Positions 12,118 through 23,324 of a stretch of DNA of 64,000 bases are shown here, one piece after another. Position 1 is the first letter of the stretch; each line of letters begins with the position of its first letter. The notes beneath the pieces are model-generated. The model did not search any database. It was not told the origin of the DNA and saw only the letters and a list, made by a program, of their open reading frames with translations. This stretch comes from Tricholoma matsutake. Lineage: Eukaryota; Basidiomycota; Agaricomycetes; Agaricales; Tricholomataceae. The DNA lies in NCBI GenBank assembly GCA_026075535.2, contig AP026541.1:11036001-11100000 (forward strand). The letters are read 5' to 3'. The position numbers and the translations under genes were made by a program.

Positions 12118-12501
12118 GTGGGCTTTGGCAGCATGGCATGTGTCCCTTCAGAGTCACAACTAATGCTACGGGGTACCCCAACAGACGTCCCTGCTGTGTT
12201 AGATGAAGCAGTCAGAGTTCGAAGGCAAAGGCTCAATTGGCGAGAGTCAATTGTAGATCTGATGAAAGTCCTCAATGTTAATTCAACACTCGGTGCACGG
12301 AAGCAGCTCACAGCAAGATGGAGATATGGTGGTGACATGGATGACTCCAGCTCGATGAATCTTTGGTTGCATCGAGGTATCATGAAGTTACTGGAGGGGA
12401 ACAGTGCAAATTTGGATGGTGAGGTTTCTGTCATGATCAAGTTGCTTCCTACTGCGCTTACTTGGCGGTTATGTCAAATCAAGCTGTTGCACACATCATA
12501 A
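12118..12501 (+). CDS. DUF3597-like domain protein, probably partial model
   Basis: The ORF contains DVPAVLDEAVRVRRQRLNW, then SIVDLMKVLNVNSTLGARKQL and SMNLWLHRGIMKLL. This order (LNWxxSIVDLMKxL, then ARKxL, then SxxMNxWLHxxxM) matches the small helical DUF3597 domain known from bacteria and fungi, whose function is not established. An internal ATG at 12133 is the first methionine, but the sequence may be a 3' exon of a longer gene starting upstream. After the domain the frame runs on to a stop at 12499-12501. It lies 200 bp downstream of the split small gene on the same strand, and the two could once have been one transcription unit. Confidence 0.6.
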   Translation: MGFGSMACVPSESQLMLRGTPTDVPAVLDEAVRVRRQRLNWRESIVDLMKVLNVNSTLGARKQLTARWRYGGDMDDSSSMNLWLHRGIMKLLEGNSANLDGEVSVMIKLLPTALTWRLCQIKLLHTS

Positions 12502-15270
12502 GGGCTGCGAACCAGTGAACCGGCACTGGTGCACATGTGCTCTATTCCATATTTACACAGAGTTCCGATCGACAGATGATTTTGCAATGATCATGGTATT
12601 GGTTCTCAATGTTGAGGCACCAACGCTACTGAAGTAGTAATATAAGTAGTGCCAAGGTTTCTTGGACTCTCAAACACTACGGGGATGATAACTTGGAACT
12701 TCAATTTATACATGCCAGACAAAGTCATACTTAGTATGCTGTGTGTCTTCAACCATTTCCTTTCGTTTATAACAGCAATGCGCTACTTCTCCCTTAGCTA
12801 ATTATTTCTGATGTTCGAGAAGACCTTGATTTCAATTCGATTCCGAATAGCTACAGCATTGCATTAAAGCTACTACTGCATTGCTACCCGCAGGCGCTCA
12901 CACCCACGCCTGGGCAGACATGCTCATGTCCATGCCTGCATCCATGCCCATGCCCGCACCCCATGTCTTCGCCCGCACCCTTACGCTCGACTGTGCCTAT
13001 GCCGTAATACAATCAACTTTCATGTCTACCTCAATTCATCCTCATGCTTGCTGTGGCCCCATACCATTAGACTCTCAACCCAGATGATCGCAACATCATC
13101 TAGAATGTTCAAATATGAGTAAATGAGGGCATGGTAGTCTTTGATGTACCTAGCCTTCAATGTTATCTGCTTGACTCTGTGCAATTTGACGTGGCTTCAT
13201 CTCTGCCCTCCTGACCTGGTAAGCGAGTAAATGAAACAGCAAGGGAAAATGGAAATGACATGATACACACCTGCTTACACATTTTGTGAAGCTCTCCAGC
13301 GAAGGCAGAAATGACAACAACAGGATGACAGAGAGACTCTGAGAGTGAGAAGCTAAGACACATGTTATAGCAGGGTACTGTCTATGATGAAAGATGTACC
13401 CATTCATGTGATACACGCTACACCCACTCCTCAAAGTCTAGAGAAGTACAGCAATGCTCACAGCTGCCATCTTTCCATTGATCCTATTTCGTCCAATGAC
13501 GAAACGTGACTGAGGAACAGAGTAAGGTGTAAAACACACTTGTCGGACGTGTACTTCCAAGTTCTGTATTAATAAATATATTAGTAGAGCATATTGGATA
13601 CTGTAAATATGTACATACGAGTTTATATCTTGAATATACTGGTGGGTAGTCGATATCCTCGAGTGTGGGTTGAAGCGTGCATGCTGTTGATGTGTAATCC
13701 TTGCCGGTTCAATAGCCCAAAGATAAGACACAATCTAGGTAGGTTCTCTAGTAGACAAGACAGAGGAGGGGAGGGAGGATTCGTCTTTCTTGATCACCAC
13801 CATGTCAAGTGCTCAACTCTAAAGAGCTTCAAAATCCATCGGACTTTGAAATGGGACTCTAGATCAAGTTACAATAAGAAATGAATGCAGCATCTACTCT
13901 AGAGTCGACAGGCTATTACCAATTGAACAACGAAAAGTCTCGCTCATGTACAAGGAAGGCAGCAACTCATCTTACAAGAACGGTCTTAGTCCTCTTGTAA
14001 GCAGCACAGACCCCAGTGCGCGGCGGACCGCAGATCACCTGGGCGAGACAGCTCAGAGGCGCGGCATTGAAGTTCAGCTTCAACTCACAGGTACTGAGCG
14101 TCTTCCTGATTGAATGCCCTCGTTGTCTACATGGCTATCACACTTGTCGGTATTTATCAAGCTCATACTCTTGCTGTGCTCTGGCCACCTTGATAGTCCT
14201 GGATGATTGATTCCTGATGCGCGTTTCATCTGAATGCTTCCGTCCTCATTTGAGACTTCCGATTTTAGTGTAGGCTGTTCTTCTTCATATACTTATGCTA
14301 CAGGTATGGACACTGAAGCCTTGCAGTTGGGAAATCGGTACGCATGTCAGTCCCTCTCCTGTTTTTGGGGCCTTCCTTGGTGCGCACGAGGCAGCTGCTC
14401 ATCTCAGGCCCTACTACATGCACCCAAACACTGCCGTTGAACTTGAATGATTTTCATGTCTGAAATATGACATTGACATCTGTGTGCTGCCAGTGAACAT
14501 AGCAAATGATCAGGCCTGCCTTTGAGACCCTTCTTGCCAATTCTCTGCACATATACTCAATGATCGCTTTGAGATTCACTGTTAAAAATGTGTTACGGAT
14601 GTCATTTTTGGTTGGGGCTGTGGATCTAACTGATCGGCTTATCTTGAACTATTATAGGCCTTTCCTCTCTCATACCACCTGGCTCGCTACCCTCAGAGTG
14701 GTCTATGTTGCCCAATACACAACGTGTGGTAGTAGATACTGACCCCTTATGAGTTTTTTGAACTCATACATACTTGTTTTGTAACGAATCGATAGTTAAG
14801 TTTGTGTTCTTTTCAATCGACATTAGAGGTCACGCTGTGAAAACGCTTCTGCTGGCAAGTTAAGCATCCTGACCCCCGATAACCAACCAAGAGATATATG
14901 GCTGCATATTGTGCAGAAGCTAAAGACATCAACGTAAGTGCAATAATACCCATTCAATTCTGAAGCAGCAGTGGTGAGGTGAGATCAGGCCAGGCTCCAA
15001 TGCATATGGATTGCCTCATGACCTAACAAGCTGTGCAATTACCAACCATGCGGCAACAACGTGTGGACCTTTGTCCTCGTTCTCACCAGGCCTGTTTGAA
15101 AATTTCAACCAAGCTCAACTATCAGTTGCTATGGATCGCAACTTATTTGATGTTTCTGCTTTGACTATGACTGCTCATGGACTACCCATCATTCCTCCCC
15201 CAAGTTCGACCATAATGCTATCAACCTCAGAATCAAGTTTCAGGTTGCCATGCTGCTAAGCAAACCTTGC
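12502..15270. other. Region with no recognisable gene
   Basis: I see only short open frames. Minus-strand pieces at 13150-13434 and 13438-13731 could be exons of a small gene (the second reads HVRQVCFTPYSVPQSRFVIG with a stop at 13438), but no domain is recognisable. A plus-strand piece near 13990-14095 ends at a plausible donor site. The 500 bp before 15271 may hold the lost N-terminal part of the P450 pseudogene, including the membrane anchor, but I could not identify it. Confidence 0.35.
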
Positions 15271-17058
15271 AGGCAGCATCGTTCATCTGCACATTCTTGG
15301 GCAATCCTTCATTGTTCTGAATGACTATAGCACTGCTGTTGAATTACTTGAGAGAAGGGGTTCAAATTACAGCAGCAGGCCTCGTTTTCCTCTCTGCGAG
15401 ATGTATGTGGCGATGTCTTCAAAGTAATCCCACTGACGATGAGAATCAGTGCTGGTTATGAGCGCATACTCGTTTTCATGAAGTACAGTGATGAGTTCCA
15501 ATTGCATAGGAGAATGCTACAAAAATATCTGGCCAAGGACAAAGTGGAGGTTCATCGCCTGTTCAAACCAGAGAAGCTCGTCTATTAGTTATCAATCTCA
15601 CCTCGGATCCAATGAAATATGAACATTCGTTCATGCGGTAAACCATTCAATCTGTATAATCTTGTCATCATCTTGGGTTTGATTGTGCCCTCAGCTTTGC
15701 CATGGCCGTCATAATTGAAGTCGCCTATGGCCACCAAATCAAGAAGGACGATGATCCATATCTGACAATCGCCGACGAAGTCTGTCACATCGTCACCCCC
15801 ACTGTAAGCCCTCCCGAAAATTCTCTTGTGAACCTCTTTCCCTTCTGTGAGTCACATCATCTGTACATTCCAGTTCTGACTGTGCGATTAGTCCAATACT
15901 TCCCATCATGGTTTTACTGGGACACACCATGCTACAGTAGTGAAGGCCATGAGGCCAATCGTACAATGGCTCTATGAGTATCCATTTTTTGACATTAAGA
16001 AAAAGCTGGTATGTCTGTCCCAGATATACCCCAAGACATTACTAAAAGTCTTTCATATTAGGCAGAAGGCAATGCCTGGCCTTCATTCCTGATGTCTCAA
16101 ATGGAAGAATTTGAACATGGAGAGGGTGACCCTAATGTAACAATCGAAGATATACAAGGCACTTCAGCAATCCTCTACATTGCCAGTGCAGCAACAGCAA
16201 GTCATGCTCAAGATGGTAGATGGTTGCCCTGTGTTGATTGTTTTTGCAGACCTCAAGCACTTTGCAGATCTTTTTACTTGCCCTCTTTTTGTACCCTGAA
16301 TTCCAGAAGAGAGCGCAGGAGGAAATGGATCTCATTGTCGGAGATGAGCGCTTGCCAGAGCTAAGTGACCATCCATCGCTGCCATTCCTTGAAAGCCTCA
16401 TTCAAGAAAGTCAAAGGTATCATACATATTATCTCTACTTTGAATGGAAAAATGACAATCGAAAATGCTAGATGGTGTCCTACCATTCCCTTGGGTCTGT
16501 CACAATAAGCCCGCTTTCCACATCTGACCTGATGATATATCTAGGCGTGCCTCACTACTCCATGGAAGACGATGTGTACGAGGGCATGTTTATTCCAAAA
16601 AAATTGATTGTTATAGTGAATGCAAGGTCTTTTAACTTCGCCACGGGTGCTAGTCAGCCTATTGAATAACATTTATAGAGGAATGGCACTGGATAAAAAC
16701 ATCTATGCTGATCCTTTTACATTTGACCCTACCCGCTTCTTACCTCAGCCCCTTGGTCAAGGAGAACTGTACCCTTCATCAAATTTTGGTTTTGGTTGCA
16801 GGTATATTTATTCTTTAATTATACATTGCAACATAATATGGTCTTAATGTTGAAAAAAGAGTTTGTCCTGGTCGTCATTTTGCAGAAGAAAGTGTTTGGC
16901 TAGCTGTGGCAATGATCTTAGCAACCTTGATGGTTTCTAAGGCCATTGGTGATGATGGAAAAGAGATAGAACCCAGCGGATCCTTCATGTTGAGTGTAAC
17001 AAAGTTTGATCACCCATTTGAACAAAAATTCTCTTTGCTGACCTTCTTTCCAAAATAG
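15271..17058 (+). pseudogene. Cytochrome P450 monooxygenase, degraded
   Basis: A fungal P450 can be followed from helix B to the C-terminus across several frames and short introns. IVHLHILGQSFIVLNDY and ELLERRGSNYSSRPRF lie at about 15280-15385, MLQKYLAKDKVEV at about 15515-15550, and the block from AVIIEVAYGHQIKKDD at about 15702. GTSAILYIASAATAS at about 16155-16200 is the I-helix, in which the usual A/G-G-x-E/D-T-T core is lost. The K-helix ExxR is intact (LIQESQR), as is FDPTRFLPQPLG. The heme-binding loop is split by an intron (NFGFGCR, then CPGRHFAEES at about 16865). Frameshifts near 15600 and 15940 and stops before the I-helix show it is dead. The N-terminal anchor was not found. It resembles the multi-copy P450s of Agaricomycetes; the CYP family cannot be given. 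Confidence 0.85.
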
Positions 17059-17084
17059 CTGGACACTGAACCAAGTTCAGACTG

Positions 17085-19490
17085 GAATACATTGATTTGA
17101 CAGCGACAAATGTAGTTGGCACTTTATTGGCAATCATGAAGGAGGTCGGTGTGCTGTTGAACCATGTGCCCTACATCAGGGTGCTTGCAGGTGTCATAGT
17201 GCAGATAATCAACATAAAAGGGGTGAGATTAGCTTACAATGCAATTGTTCTGACTTGATTTTTGTTCAGATGCAGGAAATCCAAACAAGCAAGGAAAGAT
17301 GCCATGAACTGATTGACAAAGTATTATGCAGGTCAGCGAAGATTCTGGATGGGCTTCTCAAAGTTGCATTGTCACTGAGGAATCAATTGATGGAGATGAA
17401 GGCTGGGACAAGAAGTATGTGTTGTAATCCCTCATCTTGTCTCTATTATAATGCTACTTTTGGGTCAGTCTTCTGGTGAACATTCTTAAAGTGTTGAAGA
17501 AACACACATCAAAGAGCTTCATTGACCAAGTGATCAACTGGGTGTCAAGGCTGGATGATCTGAATAGATACAATCGCCTTATTGATGACTTCAATACAGA
17601 TTTCATGGTGTGTTTTTCCATCATTTAATAGCTCACATCAATCTTCCAATGATAGCTTGATCTTCAAATCCAACAAATAGTTGGCACAGATGTTCCACAG
17701 CCCTCAGCCCAGATTGAGTAAGCTAAACTCACTGAATGTAATCTATTTCTTGATACAATTACTTTTACTTAGGTCTTTTGTTTTGAAGCCTATTTTGCCA
17801 CCATGACCTGCATTCATGGTAGGGAGAGACAAGGAGAAATCAGATGTTCTTGCAACAGTGCTGAACACAACTCAAGCAAACATCATTTTAGGAGCAGGAG
17901 GAATAGGAAAGACAACCCTTGCTCTCTTTATCCTGCATGATCCTCAGGTTGCTGATAAATATTGTCTGTGATACTTTGTCTCTTGTGAGGCAGTCTCATC
18001 TCTGGTGGTTCTACTGGGAGAAATTGCCAATGCCTTGTGGATTCCATGGGAAAGATGTGATGAACACTTATATGATACTGTTCTCAGGAGGAATAGGAAA
18101 GACAACCCTTGCTCTTTATCCTGCATGATCCTCAGGTTGCTGATAAATATTGTCTGTGATACTTTGTCTCCTGTGAGGCAGTCTCATCTCTGGTGGTTCT
18201 ACTGGGAGAAATTGCCAATGCCTTGTGGATTCCATGGGAAAGATGTGATGAACCCTTATATGATACTGTTCTCATTGCATTACAAAAGGAGGTTGCCATG
18301 TTATGCCTTGATAATTTGGAGACAGTTTGGGACACTACAGCACATTGAGAAGAGATTGAAGGGTTTCTATCCCAGATTGGTAGCATCACTGTGCTGACTC
18401 TTCTGGTTACAATGTGGGGTACACAGCGGCCTTCTGGAGTATTCTGGTCCAAACCCTTGCTTTCACCTCTTACAGAATTGGATCTTGATGGCTCAAAGAA
18501 AATGTTTGAGAAAATGTTTCAGCCAGTGGATGAATTTGTGGATAGGTTGCTCAGAGATATGGATGGAATTCCACTAGCCATTATGCTTATAGCCTCTCTG
18601 CTGCAAGAGGGTAATGAGTCATCAAAGATGTGCTGGGAGAAGGCACATACAAAAGTGGTAGAACTGGGTGGCAGAGGTCAAATGTCAAACCTTGATGCCT
18701 CAATTCATTTATCACTATATAGTCCAAGAATGATGGCAGACAAACATGCCATAGATATTCTTGCTATGCTCTCACTTCTGCCAGATGGATTTCCAGATGC
18801 AGGGATTGAAGATTTGCAGAGTCATTTATCAGCAGATATTGATCTATCCAAGTTGGTCCAGATATTAAAAAGGGTATCTCTGGTCTACACAGATCAAGCT
18901 ATGGACTCAAATCAGAGTTGTTTGCATATCCTTTCCCCAGTCAGATATTTCTGTGAGGGCAATATAAAGATTTCTCAGGGGCTGAGGGGCAGCCTTATGT
19001 CATTCTACATTCAGATGTTAAGGAATAATGCAGACCGGAGTGATCATATATCACATATGATAGTTCCACCTGAACTTCATAACATCCATTCTGTGTTTTT
19101 ACAAGCATGGAAGGCAGGCCAGGCTGAGGAGTCACTTGTGGTGGCATCTGTCCTGTACACACAGTGGTCACTATATATTGGTAATCCAGTGGAAGAGATC
19201 ATCATAGAGGCAATAAAGATGATGACAGAGGCACCAAAGCTACTTGCAAAGTGTTTTGGATGTTTGTCAGCTGTTCATAAATATTGTAATAACCTAGAGA
19301 GAAAGCCAAGCTGCATTTGAAGGATGCTCTTGAGCTGCACAAGGAGGCACAGGATGTTCTTGGTCAGGCAGATGATCTGAGCAGTCTTGGAGGTCTGTAC
19401 TTGCAACAATGTCCAGGCAGAAAGCAAAGGTGGGACCATGAACTGGATCACATGGGAAACATCTTGGATATCCATCCCCTAGAGCAAAGG
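17085..19490 (+). pseudogene. NLR-like P-loop NTPase with TPR start, broken
   Basis: The reading begins with VGTLLAIMKEVGVLLNHV and YIRVLAGVIVQIINIKG, the helical N-terminal region common in Agaricomycete STAND proteins, with an intron near 17224-17270. The nucleotide-binding part follows: Walker A ILGAGGIGKTTLAL (about 17886-17925), FVSCEAVSSL, Walker B-like MLCLDNLETVWD (about 18298-18333), then GIPLAIMLIASLLQ (GxPLA motif, about 18559) and the winged-helix-like HILSPVRYFCE. A TPR-like segment EKAKLHLKDALELHKEA follows after a one-base frame change near 19297. In-frame TGA codons occur after DKYCL (about 17969) and after WDTTAH (about 18349). A 190-bp duplication of the P-loop segment also destroys the frame. 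The gene stops abruptly near 19490 where the RecQ fragment starts. Such proteins sense non-self or damage in fungi; this copy cannot work. Confidence 0.82.
17896..18273 (+). repeat. Tandem duplication of P-loop exon segment (190 + 188 bp)
   Basis: 17896-18085 and 18086-18273 are the same sequence. They differ by a 2-bp deletion in the second copy (GCTCTCTTTATCC versus GCTCTTTATCC) and only a couple of substitutions, so the duplication is recent. The junction has short microhomology (CAGGAGGAATAGG at both starts). The segment begins inside Walker A and ends after the FVSCEAVSSL block. Without the second copy the frame runs from copy 1 into the sequence after 18273. Confidence 0.95.
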
Positions 19491-19514
19491 TAGGTGTCAG
19501 TAGGTGGAACTAAA

Positions 19515-20580
19515 AGTGAAAAGAATTATGTACAATACCAGCTATCTCAGTTGCACAGAGGATGTCCAATGTTCCATCCCAGAACTTGTTCATAACCTTG
19601 CATTTTGTATGCCTAGTTTGATCTGCATGCAAGAAGTTGATTCAAGATCACATTTCTTCTGGAACAAGGCTGCATAGATGCTTCTGTCCCTTGTAGGTGA
19701 GATTGCAAGTGTTGAAGTAGATCATTGTCTGTATGAGTGGTTTTGAGTTGTTGGCTTCGTCAATAGTAAAGTTTAATTTTAATGCATCAAGGTTGCTGGC
19801 TGCACTACACATCCAACTGACAATAGGAGTGATGTTTGGACAATCATTTCCAAGGTTGATAGTGAAAGTTCGAGATCCAGAGAGGTGCAATTTGAGTCGA
19901 ACATCATCCAGGATGTGACGTGGCATGGTCACTGATGCTGCCAAGATAGGAATGTGGTCAGGAACAAAAGACCGTAGTTTGCTGAGTTCAGTATATTTTT
20001 TTTGAAACATGTCACCCCATTATGAAATGCAATGGGCCTCATCGATGACAAATGCAAAAATGTTCTGCATGAATTCTGGCATGTGCATGAGTTTCAAAAA
20101 CTTCAGATGCTCGAGGCACATTTTGGGCGATGTTAAAAGAACACAATTTTTACCTTCCTCAATCTCCTGTAGAATAAAGATTGTGAATATTATCTGGATA
20201 GAAGTAATGTTGACATGTACCTTGTGAAGTTGTAGGTTATATATGTTGGCATTGACAGCGGTTGCTGTGAGGCTGAGTTTATGGACCTTTCAGCCTTAGA
20301 GAAGGTCAACAATGGGAATATTCTCTGAGAATGAAAATACTTACCTGCTCCACCTCCAATTTATTGAGAGGTGAAATTATGATGACAATTTTGTCCTTGG
20401 CTTCATCAAGGAGAAGCGGCATCCCAAATGGCATAGTTTTCCTAGAACTAGTTCCAGCAATCACCACACAGTCCAAACTGAGTAGGAGAGCTTCTGTGAC
20501 ATCTATTTGCCAGGAGTAAGGGGCTTTTCCATCAAAAACTGCTTTGAATATGTTTTTGATGGATTCTCAAGTCGCAATGT
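19515..20580 (-). pseudogene. Second RecQ-like helicase fragment
   Basis: Down the minus strand the following appear: PYSWQIDVTEALLLSLDCV, a damaged Walker A (AGTSSRKT where AGTGxGKT is expected), IIISPLNKLE, then after an intron LLTSPKMCLEHLKFL, the DEAH box FVIDEAHCIS with a TAA immediately after, KLRSFVPDHIPILAASVTMP (motif III), LGNDCPNITPIV, MIYFNTCNL, and GTLDILCATEIAG (motif V). TGA also occurs after LVPEEM. The sequence belongs to a different RecQ subfamily from the one at 3506-6171 (DEAH rather than DEGH, SVTMP rather than SATLP). It lies between the broken NLR-like gene and the next minus-strand gene and has no visible inverted-repeat ends. Confidence 0.82.
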
Positions 20581-21262
20581 GGTTGTAATTCCAAGCTTTC
20601 AGAGCAGACTTGCAAGCACAAGTGAGCATATCAACTGAAGGAGATACTGGGCAGTTTGAGTCTGACATGATGTTGTGAGTGAGAAGCCGATACTCAGGCT
20701 GGTGTTCTCTGCAGATGCATCAGGATCATATGACCACTTACCCACACCCAGCCTTACAAATGTCACCAGACATTCTATCCTGACTGTCATTTTCTCTTTT
20801 TCACACTCTGATTTGAGCCCACTTGGATCTTTCCACAGAGGGATAGAACATCTGGGATCAAGACTAAAGGGGTGGCAGATCAGTCAATCATGGACATGAT
20901 TGATGGCTCAGGTAGATCCCCCCTACCCCCAAATAAGGAGATTGTTGGTGTATGTGATGATGAGTGGCAAAACGGCAAGGCTGGGGCAGCATCAAAGTGG
21001 CATTGGTTAAGCAACACACATCTCTCCTGCTCTTGACAATGTGTTCTTATCTCTGACCGATGTGTCTACCCAACATTTCACTGATATCATAGAGGATTGA
21101 TACTGTACATAATGTATCAAAGCCTTCTTCTCATGAATCTGTTCATATATAACTGTGCCACCTTTTCAGATATCACTGATCCCAAACTGGGAACCAGATC
21201 CAATGTCCATGATCGACTGATTTGCCACCCCTTGCAAGCAGTGGCACTCACATGTTGCCATA
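20581..21262. other. Intergenic stretch with a short inverted pair
   Basis: No gene is recognisable. A 25-30 bp sequence at about 20873-20899 (GGTGGCAGATCAGTCAATC) recurs inverted at about 21204-21230 with few mismatches, so the two could form a stem across 300 bp or be remnants of an inverted-repeat element. Confidence 0.45.
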
Positions 21263-23170
21263 CTATGTAAGTGCAACTCTGACTGATGAATCATTGTTTG
21301 AATTGTTTGTAATTGTGGTTGTAGTGTTGCCTGAATTAGAGTTGGTGACATGATGAGATGAGTCCACAAAGTTCTGATTACCCCCAATATGGGTCACATG
21401 AAATTGTCCAGAGCCTGACTGAATAGCTCGGAACATTCTCTGATGCTGGTGTTGCCAGGGATTTGGTGTAGACATAGTTTGAGAAGGAGGATGAATGACT
21501 GGGTTTGTGGATGAAGAAAATCCAGATCTGTTCTGATGTGCATATCCTTGGTATGGATCAGTTGATCCTGAGTCATGACAAGGTTGGACAAATGGGTTGT
21601 GAGATACACAAGTCTGATGATAAGGATTCTTTGATCCAAGAGTTGACACTGGGAGAAACTTGTGTGGAAGCTGGAGAGAGGTTTCCAAAGCTAGAAGATC
21701 AGCTAATTGCTGGTCCAAGTCTGTAGTTTGACTTGAAGCAGCAACTGGCACCTGCCATCCATTCTCTTTACTCAAATCTCTTCTTCTCTTATCATGCTCT
21801 GCAGCTATTTTCTGCTGATCATCACCCTGCCCTTGAATTGGAGGTGGTTTCTCCACCACCTCATGCCCCATTCTAAGTGGCTCCATTTGCTTCATCATAG
21901 TCTGCATTCCACATGAGAGTGATCTCTCCTTAGGCAGAATCTCTGATAACTGAGTTACACTATCTTGTTTTGCAGACTGGGCTATTCTGGTATCCTGGAC
22001 CCCATCTATATCATAGGAATTCCAGATTGATACAAAATATTGCAATTTAAAACAGATGATCACTTACTGGAAAAGAGACTCAAAACTAAGTCATTATCTG
22101 TAGAGACACTGCTGTGGTCCCCATCTGTACCAAGTACAACCTGGGTTTGCATAAAAGAATAAATGTAAAACATTGTTACTCACCGGAAGGAAGCCTAACA
22201 GACAAGTCATTTCCTGTGTTGGTTGTCACAGTAGTGGAGTTATTACTGGAGTTGATGTTGGTGATATGATGAGAAGAGTCTGTGTAATGCTGATCCTTTC
22301 CGATGGAAGTAAAATTGAAAGTCCCAGTAGAAGACTGGATGTAAGGAAACATTATAGAGGGGTCCTGAGAATCCAGGAGATTCTCCCAGCCACCTGGAGC
22401 AGAGTCTTGCTCACTGCTCTTGGGTTTCCTCAATTCCTTGAGTAATGCATCCTGCTGCACAGCAAGGATAGCAATATTCTCTTGAATTGTAATACTTGAC
22501 TTGAGCTATGAGTTATGTACCATTTTCCCAGTATTAGGTTACAAAAACCATATAAGTTTCGTATAACAATGCTTACCCCGAACAGATCGAGAGATTGCCT
22601 CAGCGCTTCCCGATATTGCTGAATGACCTGGAGATCGGACGCATGCCGGATCATACGAAGAAATATGTTGCTCTTCGTTTTCTCCGCCGCAAAAGTTTTA
22701 ATTTCCAAAAGCGTGCTTAACGCGAAGTATTAGCTGCGTTGACGATGTTAATTAAAGGACGATACTTTGTGAGGGTTTGCAGATTATTACGAAGATCAGC
22801 TGAAATCCCCGAATCGCCATCTGTGCTAGCGTATCCCCGTGTTTGAAGGACAACAGCATAGACGAGATTACACGTATCGTCGGCTAGACGTTGAAAGGCG
22901 GCCCTGTTGTCCTGCGCCCCCTAGAACGACAGATTCACATTGATATGCATCAATCCAACAGAACAACTACTCTACCTGGATTATCGTGATAATAGTAAGT
23001 GCGAGACCCGCAGCGTTCTGAACTAACGGAAGTGGTGCTAATCTAGCAGCATCTCGCAAAGTCGTTAACAGGAGCGTTGTGGTGTCGACAGCTAGTCCTA
23101 CTGTTGACTTCGATACAAATCCATGGCCAGCTTTGGATGGCATTAGTCTCCTGAAGGCTAGCTTAAGCAT
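21263..23170 (-). CDS. Helical N-terminal domain protein with two N/S/T-rich motif repeats
   Basis: A multi-exon minus-strand gene. Start: ATG at 23170 (MLKLAFRRL) or 23143. The first exon has LLLTTLRDAARLAPLPLVQNAAGLALTI, the same kind of helical start found in Agaricomycete NLR and MLKL/HeLo-like cell-death proteins. The exon at 22430-22708 continues this domain (IKTFAAEKTKSNIFLRMIRH, REALRQSLDLFG). The exon at 22176-22460 ends with TGTFNFTSIGKDQHYTDSSH, an N/S/T run and NDLSVR, followed by a GTGAGT donor. Two further exons lead to a Q/P-rich linker and a second motif GSGQFHVTHIGGNQNF, DSSHH, another N/S/T run and SSVRV near 21270-21420. No P-loop or kinase domain is visible. The frame looks intact apart from unverified splice sites. 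Function unknown; the N-terminus suggests a membrane or signalling role. Confidence 0.6.
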
Positions 23171-23324
23171 CGTAGTTTGACGTATGCGGGCAGCTGTGGT
23201 AGGTGGGCGGCAAGTAGGGCGTGAAAAGGAAGCTGTCGTTCGACTGAGCGCTTTCGCAGCTTTTGCATCCGAGGTGATCGATAATTGTGACAAATCAAAC
23301 TCACACCGCTACAGCTCTTCGTTC
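23171..23324. promoter_or_regulatory. Short divergent promoter region
   Basis: The minus-strand helical-domain gene and the dephospho-CoA kinase gene start head to head with only about 155-180 bp between their start codons, so they must share or overlap promoters. No TATA box or specific factor site is convincing. Confidence 0.45.

Noticed and set aside
9548..12501. Annotating the split gene and the DUF3597 domain as one protein
   Set aside because: The first frame stops at 11917 and the second opens at 12118; no splice pair could be shown to connect them, so they are kept apart.
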